9,751 nt of DNA, from positions 1-9,751 of the forward strand of contig JAEYNI010000029.1 of NCBI GenBank assembly GCA_023412635.1. Reading direction: 5' to 3'. A program made the position numbers and the translations under genes. Below are positions 5,616-9,751 of this stretch, one piece after another. This DNA is from Bacillota bacterium (GTDB lineage Bacteria; Bacillota; Clostridia; Acetivibrionales; DSM-1351). Below the pieces are notes generated by a model. That model did no database searches. It was not told where the DNA came from and saw nothing but the letters and a program-made list of their open reading frames with translations. How positions within the stretch are numbered: position 1 is the first letter of the stretch; the number at the start of each line of letters is the position of its first letter.

Positions 5616-6278
5616 ATGAGGGCGTTAAGGGAGTTTGTTCACAGATGGATTTGGGTTATTCTTTTAGCTTTTTGCATAATTGGGTTGATATATCCTGTAA
5701 TTGGATTATTAACACTTGTTTGTATGGTGGCTCCTTCAGTAGTTGCCATTTGGAGGGGAAGAATGTGGTGCGGCAGATTCTGTCCCAGAGGAAGCTTCAA
5801 TGACATTATTTTAGCTAAAGTAAGCCGTAACAAAGCTATTCCCAAATTGATTAAGAGTAAATGGTTCAGAAATTTATTCCTCGTATTGCTAATGAGTGCT
5901 TTTGCAATTCAGCTGGTTCTGGCCTGGGGCAATCTTGCCGCAATTGGTGGAGTATTTGTACGAATGATTATCATAACTACACTTATAACTTTTATATTAG
6001 GCGTTTCATACAGCCATAGAACATGGTGTATGATGTGTCCGATGGGAACAATGGCTTCCTGGGTAACAGGCGTAAGGGATAAGGCTAAAAAAACTTCAGA
6101 TAAAGTTACTTTTAGTAAAGAAAAATGTGTCAACTGTAACCTTTGTTCAAAGGAATGTCCTATGGGTATAAATGTATTAAGCTACAAAAATGCTGGAACT
6201 GTCAACCATCCTGATTGTATAAAATGTAATAGATGCGTTTACAAATGTCCAAAAAAATCCCTTAAAGAAGCCTTATAG
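5616..6278 (+). CDS. NapH/CcoG-like membrane polyferredoxin (4Fe-4S binding protein)
   Basis: This 220-residue membrane electron carrier would move electrons between a cytoplasmic or quinone donor and a partner at the membrane. Seen: hydrophobic residues 11-47 (probably two helices), about 85-104 and 113-133, giving four transmembrane segments; a CGRFCP motif after helix 2 (C52, C56) and CMMCP after helix 4 (C138, C141), both characteristic of NapH/YccM-type proteins; then a C-terminal 2x[4Fe-4S] ferredoxin domain with CVNCNLCSKECP (C171, C174, C177, C181) and CIKCNRCVYKCP (C201, C204, C207, C211). Even helix number places all Cys motifs on one side, probably cytoplasmic. ATG 5616 is chosen over ATG 5610 because the SD AAAGGGAG (5602-5609) abuts 5610 but sits about 6 nt from 5616. 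It has no nap or cbb3 genes beside it, so it is not the NapH of nitrate reductase; its partners are likely the two small genes downstream. Confidence 0.88.
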   Translation: MRALREFVHRWIWVILLAFCIIGLIYPVIGLLTLVCMVAPSVVAIWRGRMWCGRFCPRGSFNDIILAKVSRNKAIPKLIKSKWFRNLFLVLLMSAFAIQLVLAWGNLAAIGGVFVRMIIITTLITFILGVSYSHRTWCMMCPMGTMASWVTGVRDKAKKTSDKVTFSKEKCVNCNLCSKECPMGINVLSYKNAGTVNHPDCIKCNRCVYKCPKKSLKEAL

Positions 6279-6292
6279 TTGCTCTAAACAGG

Positions 6293-6314
6293 CCGTTATT
6301 GTAGAATATAACGG
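6293..6314 (+). other. Stem-loop between the polyferredoxin and Cys-rich genes
   Basis: CCGTTAT at 6293-6299 and ATAACGG at 6308-6314 form a perfect 7-bp stem with an 8-nt loop, 15 nt after the upstream stop. No U-tract follows, so it is a poor terminator. It more likely marks an mRNA processing or stability element that lets the downstream genes be expressed at a different level. The 97-bp gap 6279-6375 has no other clear signal except the next gene's SD. Confidence 0.4.
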
Positions 6315-6375
6315 GGTTATAAGATAAGTTTAGATCAAAACAATTGAATTATTTTATATATTGGAGGAATTATAT

Positions 6376-6726
6376 ATGTCAGCAATCAAAGCAAAAAATA
6401 ATTATACCGGACAGGGCGGATGTCAGAGATTGAATTGTGCACAAGCTGTAATCAGTGCATTTAAGGAAGATTTTAACATAGGTGAAGATATGGTAGACGC
6501 ATTTAGAAGCTATGGCGGAGGAAGAGCACCGGAAGGCTTGTGCGGAGCATATTACGCTGTTAAATCCATCCTCAGTAAACAAGATCCTTCCAAGCTGAAG
6601 GAGCTGGAGAAACATTTTCTTGAGCATGCAGGTGCATTGGAGTGCAGCAGTATAAAAGGTCTTAAAAAGCTTTCCTGTGTAGGCTGCGTTGAAAAAAGCT
6701 CTGAGTTTTTAGAAAAACTGGGTTAA
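6376..6726 (+). CDS. C_GCAxxG_C_C-family small cysteine-rich redox protein
   Basis: This 116-residue soluble protein shows no signal peptide or membrane segment and matches the putative redox-active C_GCAxxG_C_C family, some members of which are selenoproteins. Six cysteines are seen: C16 and C21 (GGCQRLNCAQAV), C56 (APEGLCGAYYA), C90 (LECSSI), and C101 and C104 (LSCVGCV). The order NCAQAV, then a glycine-rich GGGRAPEG, then LCGA, then a C-terminal CxxC is the family pattern. ATG 6376 is preferred over an in-frame TTG at 6361 because GGAGG (6363-6367) lies 8 nt ahead and overlaps the TTG region. No in-frame TGA occurs, so this copy uses cysteine rather than selenocysteine. The biochemical role of the family is not established; thiol-disulfide or sulfur-transfer chemistry is inferred from the CxxC and the rhodanese encoded 1 bp downstream. 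Confidence 0.8.
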   Translation: MSAIKAKNNYTGQGGCQRLNCAQAVISAFKEDFNIGEDMVDAFRSYGGGRAPEGLCGAYYAVKSILSKQDPSKLKELEKHFLEHAGALECSSIKGLKKLSCVGCVEKSSEFLEKLG

Positions 6727-6727
6727 G

Positions 6728-7177
6728 ATGAAAAAAATATTACTTGTTATTATACTGCTTTTGGGCATTATAAGTACTGCTTGCGGTACACAGGAGAAAG
6801 TTTTGTCCCTGCCGGAAAGTAAAAATACGGCATCGGTACAAACCGGGTCAACGAAGGAGCTAAGCAGAATGGAGATAAAACCCGAAGAGGCAAAAGCACG
6901 CCTTGATAAAGGCGAAAATATCATTCTACTGGATGTACGTACTGAAGAGGAATACAATGAAAATCGCATTCCAAACAGTATTCTGATTCCTGTTGAAGGT
7001 ATTGATAAAGAAGCACCGGCTAAGCTTACTGATAAAAATGCAACTATTTATGTTTATTGCAGAAGCGGAAGACGAAGCGCAATAGCTGTAGAAGTACTTA
7101 CTCTTATGGGATATGCAAATGTATATGACTTGGGAGGGTTGAACGATTGGCCCTACGAAACAGTAAGTGGTAAATAA
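6728..7177 (+). CDS. Rhodanese-domain lipoprotein (sulfurtransferase)
   Basis: This 149-residue single-domain rhodanese is exported and lipid-anchored. Seen: MKK followed by a hydrophobic stretch and a lipobox ISTAC with the lipidation Cys at residue 19; a linker of about 25 residues; then the rhodanese fold from about 48, with LLDVRTEEEY (D69, R71), IPNSILIP and the active-site loop CRSGRRS with C111 as the persulfide-carrying cysteine, ending LGGLNDWPYE. The mature protein would face the outside of the cytoplasmic membrane. Its ATG lies 1 bp after the stop of the preceding gene and no good SD is present, so translation is probably coupled to that gene. Rhodaneses move sulfane sulfur from donors such as thiosulfate or polysulfide to thiol acceptors; the physiological donor and acceptor here are unknown. 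The gene ends the operon, followed by tandem repeats and a terminator. Confidence 0.92.
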   Translation: MKKILLVIILLLGIISTACGTQEKVLSLPESKNTASVQTGSTKELSRMEIKPEEAKARLDKGENIILLDVRTEEEYNENRIPNSILIPVEGIDKEAPAKLTDKNATIYVYCRSGRRSAIAVEVLTLMGYANVYDLGGLNDWPYETVSGK

Positions 7178-7191
7178 TTTTTACCGAATAA

Positions 7192-7240
7192 ATATTTAAG
7201 AGATATAAGATATTTAAGAGATATAAGATATTTAAGAGAT
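7192..7240 (+). repeat. 18-bp tandem repeat, about 2.7 copies, after the rhodanese gene
   Basis: The unit ATATTTAAGAGATATAAG is present as two identical copies (7192-7209, 7210-7227) plus the first 13 bases of a third (7228-7240). It lies between the rhodanese stop and the terminator hairpin, in the 3' untranslated region. There are no spacers, so it is not a CRISPR array; slippage between direct repeats is the simplest origin. Confidence 0.9.
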
Positions 7241-7242
7241 TT

Positions 7243-7274
7243 GAGTATTCACAAATTGTGAATACTCATTTTTT
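7243..7274 (+). terminator. Intrinsic terminator of the polyferredoxin-rhodanese operon
   Basis: Arms at 7243-7254 (GAGTATTCACAA) and 7256-7267 (TTGTGAATACTC) are perfect complements around a single central base, so an 11-bp or longer stem can form, followed by ATTTTTT (7268-7274). This ends the + strand operon. On the - strand the hairpin is just past the convergent WG-repeat gene stop (7277), but no T-tract follows in that direction, so it may serve that gene only weakly. Confidence 0.88.
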
Positions 7275-7276
7275 GT

Positions 7277-8665
7277 CTACATCTGGGATTTCCAAACAAC
7301 TTTACCAGATGTATTAATGTAAGCGGCCCAACCCTGATCAACAGGTTTAGCTTTGACGTCATAAGTTGCAAGCGCAAGGCCATTATTAAAATCAGTTGTC
7401 ATTTTATAAGTAGGCTTTACTACATAAGAACCTTTTGAATTAATGAAGCCCCATTTACCATTAATTTTTACTGCAGCTAAGCCATTATTAAAGTCACCAA
7501 CCTCATCAAATTTGGGTAAAATCGCTATTTCGCCCTTTTTATCAATAAAGCCCCATTTATTCACTCCAAAATCATCTGCAACTAATACTGCAGCAAGTCC
7601 CTGCTTAAAGCTACGAGCATCTGAGAAAGCAAAGTCAGTTAGCTTATTATTTTTCGCATCAATAAATCCCCAACTGTCATTTTTACATGCGGCAGAATAA
7701 CCTTCCTGGAAATACTGAACTTGATTATACTGCGGTTCAATAATTGTTTCTCCTTTTTTATTTATAAAGCCATATAAAGCTGAGCCAGCAAATATAGGCT
7801 TATTTGTATTAATGTTTTTTCGAATAAACATTGCTGAGTTAAGGGGGAAACTATCATTAAAATATGTAAAATCATATTCTATTTTAAGTATGCCATTATT
7901 TGAAACCGAAAAAAAATCATTTATAACAGCTATTGGAGCATATCCATTAATATAGTCTCCAGCACTATCATATTTGAATTTAATTACCTCATTACCTTTC
8001 TGATCAATAAAACCTGATTTGATTTTTTTGTTTTCATCATAGATTGAGACAGCGGCAAGTCCTTCAGAAAAGCTTGAGGCCTTAACATATTTTTGTTCAA
8101 TAACTGAATTTCCATTTATATCAATAAAACCATATTTTGAATATGTTAAACCATATTGATCTCTACTGGCAAAGAATAGCAAGTCCTGTGATATTGGACC
8201 AACGTCATCAGCAGCAGATTTTTTAAATAAAACAGTACCTTTTTTATTAATATACACCTTATTTTTGGTTGAAGTATTGCCTACTTTTGTAGTAGTTTCT
8301 ACCTGACATACACCGTCTTTAAATTGAGATGGTTTATCAATATATGCATTTTCAAACAATACCTTTCCAGTTGTATCTATCAGCTGCCACTTATGAGAAG
8401 TTTTCCCCACTGAACTTGCTGGTGTATCACTTACCCACGCAACTCCATCTGAAAATGGATATACCACAATGTATTTAGGTTTGATAATAATCTTGCCACT
8501 CTGATTAATAAAACCACATAGTCTGGTTCCATTCTTTTGAAGATTCCAAATGGGGAATAGCTGCTGATTTGTGGAGCTTGCTTGTTCTGCCGAAACAACT
8601 CCAAATATTTGGGTTGCAATTGAAATAACTAATATAAAGCAAAAAACTTTTAAGCGTGCTTTCAC
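7277..8665 (-). CDS. Secreted WG-repeat protein
   Basis: This 462-residue protein has a Sec signal peptide (basic MKARLK, hydrophobic core, probable cleavage after VSA at residue 26) and is otherwise built from WG/KWG-type beta repeats. Repeat cores of the form x-G-F-I-(N/D)-x-x-G are seen near 51, 179, 217, 299, 333, 372 and 406, with degenerate copies near 93, 138 and 447; each is followed by a (I/V)xPKY-like strand and an F-x-x-G-L-A-A-V strand. Between about 225 and 295 the repeat is diverged. The start is GTG at 8663-8665, supported by an AGGAGGG SD (+ strand 8673-8679) 7 nt away. No sortase motif, transmembrane anchor or catalytic domain is visible, so it is probably released or held by other means. 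WG-repeat proteins are thought to be binding scaffolds; the ligand is unknown. It stands alone on its strand. Confidence 0.9.
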   Translation of the reverse strand: MKARLKVFCFILVISIATQIFGVVSAEQASSTNQQLFPIWNLQKNGTRLCGFINQSGKIIIKPKYIVVYPFSDGVAWVSDTPASSVGKTSHKWQLIDTTGKVLFENAYIDKPSQFKDGVCQVETTTKVGNTSTKNKVYINKKGTVLFKKSAADDVGPISQDLLFFASRDQYGLTYSKYGFIDINGNSVIEQKYVKASSFSEGLAAVSIYDENKKIKSGFIDQKGNEVIKFKYDSAGDYINGYAPIAVINDFFSVSNNGILKIEYDFTYFNDSFPLNSAMFIRKNINTNKPIFAGSALYGFINKKGETIIEPQYNQVQYFQEGYSAACKNDSWGFIDAKNNKLTDFAFSDARSFKQGLAAVLVADDFGVNKWGFIDKKGEIAILPKFDEVGDFNNGLAAVKINGKWGFINSKGSYVVKPTYKMTTDFNNGLALATYDVKAKPVDQGWAAYINTSGKVVWKSQM

Positions 8666-8684
8666 TATACTGCCCTCCTGTAAT

Positions 8685-8699
8685 GATCAAAGTGTGATC
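8685..8699. promoter_or_regulatory. Small dyad GATCA-N5-TGATC in the leader of the WG-repeat gene
   Basis: Perfect 5-bp arms flank AAGTG, 6 bp upstream of the SD of the WG-repeat gene. A second short palindrome, TACTATAGTA, lies at 8712-8721 and contains TACTAT on the - strand, a possible -10 for that gene, but without a good -35. Both are weak signals in an AT-rich stretch. Confidence 0.2.
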
Positions 8700-8840
8700 T
8701 TTTAACAATGTTACTATAGTATTTTCTCGGTAATTTCATCTTATGACTTTAACACAATTTGGAATTTTAATTAAATAATACATAATATATAAATATTAGC
8801 TTTAAGAAAAATAAATACGTTAGTGATTACAATGAAAATA

Positions 8841-8856
8841 TGACATGGCGGTGTCA
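8841..8856. promoter_or_regulatory. Candidate operator TGACA-N6-TGTCA upstream of the WYL regulator
   Basis: Perfect 5-bp inverted arms flank TGGCGG, a locally GC-rich patch in very AT-rich DNA. It ends 12 bp before the TATAAT at 8868, so it covers the -35 region of the regulator's promoter. Autoregulation by the WYL protein is the obvious guess; the binding protein is not known. The remainder of the 230-bp divergent gap 8666-8895 shows no further gene. Confidence 0.42.
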
Positions 8857-8864
8857 GCTATTAA

Positions 8865-8873
8865 TGATATAAT
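8865..8873 (+). promoter_or_regulatory. Extended -10 promoter of the WYL regulator gene
   Basis: TGATATAAT is a perfect TGnTATAAT extended -10 element; no good -35 lies 16-18 bp upstream, which is typical of extended -10 promoters. Transcription would start near 8880, giving a very short leader in which GGAGG at 8880-8884 lies almost at the 5' end; an upstream unseen start is also possible. Confidence 0.4.
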
Positions 8874-8895
8874 TTAAGTGGAGGTAATAGGGCTT

Positions 8896-9751
8896 ATGCA
8901 GATTAACAGGTTGTTTGAAATAGTGTATATTTTGCTGGACAAAAAAATAATTACAGCAAAGGAGTTGGCTGAACGCTTCGAGGTATCTATAAGGACTATC
9001 TATAGAGATGTTGATGTGCTGTCGGAAGCGGGAATACCAGTGTATATGAGCAAGGGAAAGGGTGGAGGGATCAGCATTCTTGACAATTATGTTCTGAATA
9101 AGTCCATATTGTCTGATTCGGAACAAAATGAAATACTTGCTGCCCTGCAAAGTCTGAATGCAATTCATTATCCAGATGTAGATAATGTAATAGCAAAATT
9201 AGGACTACTGTTTAACAAGGATAACTATAATTGGATTGATGTGGACTTTTCACACTGGGGCGAAACCAACAGGGAAAAATTCAATCTTATAAAAACAGCA
9301 ATTTTGGAAAGTAGAGTAATTACCTTCGATTATTTCAGTTCATATGGACAAAATACCAAGCGAAAAGCAGAACCCATACAACTCTGGTTTAAAGATAAAA
9401 CCTGGTATTTAAAAGGCTATTGTCTGACTAAGCAGGCTTTTCGAATTTTTAAGCTGACTAGAATGAAGGCTGTTGAAATTTCTGAAGTCTCATTTAAGAA
9501 GAGAACCTCTGAAGAATCTGCCTTTCAGTCCGGCAGGGAGGAGAACTATAGAACTCTTGATTTTAGGCTTCATCTGGACCAATCGGTGGCATATCGTGTC
9601 TATGACGAATTTGATGAAAACTCTATAATCAGGAATGAAGACGGAAGCTTTGAGGTCACAGTTTCATATCCCGAAAATGATTGGGTATACGGATATATAA
9701 TGTCCTTCGGAAGTGCCGCAAAAGTAGTTGAGCCGGAATATGTCAGGGATA
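8896..9751 (+). CDS. HTH/WYL-domain transcriptional regulator (YafY-like), 3' end outside window
   Basis: 285 codons are open to the window edge. An N-terminal DeoR-like HTH_11 domain is seen (KELAERFEVSIRTIYRDVDVL, residues 23-42, then a wing with GKGGGISIL at 54-62); a middle WYL domain with the signature TWYLKGYC (W170, Y171, L172) and downstream RIFKLTRM; and a C-terminal WCX region ending in SFGSAAKVVEPEYVRD. That ending is where family members normally finish within some 15-25 residues, so nearly the whole protein is present. ATG 8896 has GGAGG (8880-8884) 11 nt upstream and AGGG closer; an in-frame GTG at 8878 lacks an SD. WYL domains sense ligands such as nucleic acid fragments or small molecules; the ligand here is unknown. 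It is divergent from the secreted WG-repeat gene and could control it, itself, or genes beyond the edge. Confidence 0.9.
   Translation, partial: MQINRLFEIVYILLDKKIITAKELAERFEVSIRTIYRDVDVLSEAGIPVYMSKGKGGGISILDNYVLNKSILSDSEQNEILAALQSLNAIHYPDVDNVIAKLGLLFNKDNYNWIDVDFSHWGETNREKFNLIKTAILESRVITFDYFSSYGQNTKRKAEPIQLWFKDKTWYLKGYCLTKQAFRIFKLTRMKAVEISEVSFKKRTSEESAFQSGREENYRTLDFRLHLDQSVAYRVYDEFDENSIIRNEDGSFEVTVSYPENDWVYGYIMSFGSAAKVVEPEYVRD

Noticed and set aside
5616..6278. Assignment as the NapH of periplasmic nitrate reductase or as CcoG for cbb3 oxidase
   Set aside because: No nap or cco genes are nearby and the gene sits with sulfur-type redox proteins; only the fold and motif family is supported.
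6376..6726. C_GCAxxG_C_C protein as a selenoprotein
   Set aside because: No in-frame TGA occurs and all expected positions are cysteine codons; no SECIS-like element needs to be invoked.
7192..7240. CRISPR array
   Set aside because: The 18-bp copies are contiguous with no spacers and no cas genes are near.
8854..9168. 104-codon ORF on the - strand over the start of the WYL regulator gene
   Set aside because: It lies antisense to a clear HTH domain, and its translation has no recognisable domain or SD-supported start.

Overview
This AT-rich window with strong GGAGG-type ribosome binding sites looks like the chromosome of an anaerobic Gram-positive (Firmicutes, Clostridia), possibly a Ruminiclostridium-like cellulolytic clostridium. 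That guess rests on the overall base composition, an H2-metabolising [NiFe] enzyme, a WG-repeat secreted protein and WYL regulator style; no 16S or other marker gene is present.

Region 1 (1-2383, + strand) is the end of a [NiFe]-hydrogenase operon: the C-terminal part of the small (Fe-S) subunit, a compact large (Ni-Fe) subunit, and the dedicated M52-type endopeptidase that would trim the large subunit after its last metal ligand. The large subunit keeps all four Ni-binding cysteines but has Ser where the proton-transfer Glu of the classical TRIEGH motif normally sits. The small subunit has two additional cysteines close to Fe-S ligands and no C-terminal membrane helix.

Region 2 (2410-5412) is a sulfite/sulfonate-type export module: a TauE/SafE permease and a YeiH-family permease on the - strand, divergent from a LysR regulator. 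The short divergent gap holds a dyad fitting the LysR T-N11-A rule, wrapped around the -35 element of a reasonable yeiH promoter.

Region 3 (5539-7274, + strand) is the most intriguing part. A textbook TTGACA-17-TATAAT promoter overlapped by 8-bp direct repeats at an 11-bp period drives three tightly arranged genes: a NapH/CcoG-like four-helix membrane polyferredoxin, a small C_GCAxxG_C_C-family cysteine protein, and a rhodanese lipoprotein starting 1 bp after the previous stop. The unit ends in a strong hairpin terminator preceded by 18-bp tandem repeats. I infer a membrane-linked thiol/sulfane-sulfur redox module whose function is not established.

Region 4 (7277-9751) has a secreted WG-repeat protein on the - strand and, divergent from it, a WYL-domain regulator that runs off the right edge; a TGACA-N6-TGTCA dyad lies just upstream of the regulator. 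Intergenic stretches are all below 300 bp, and their contents are listed below.
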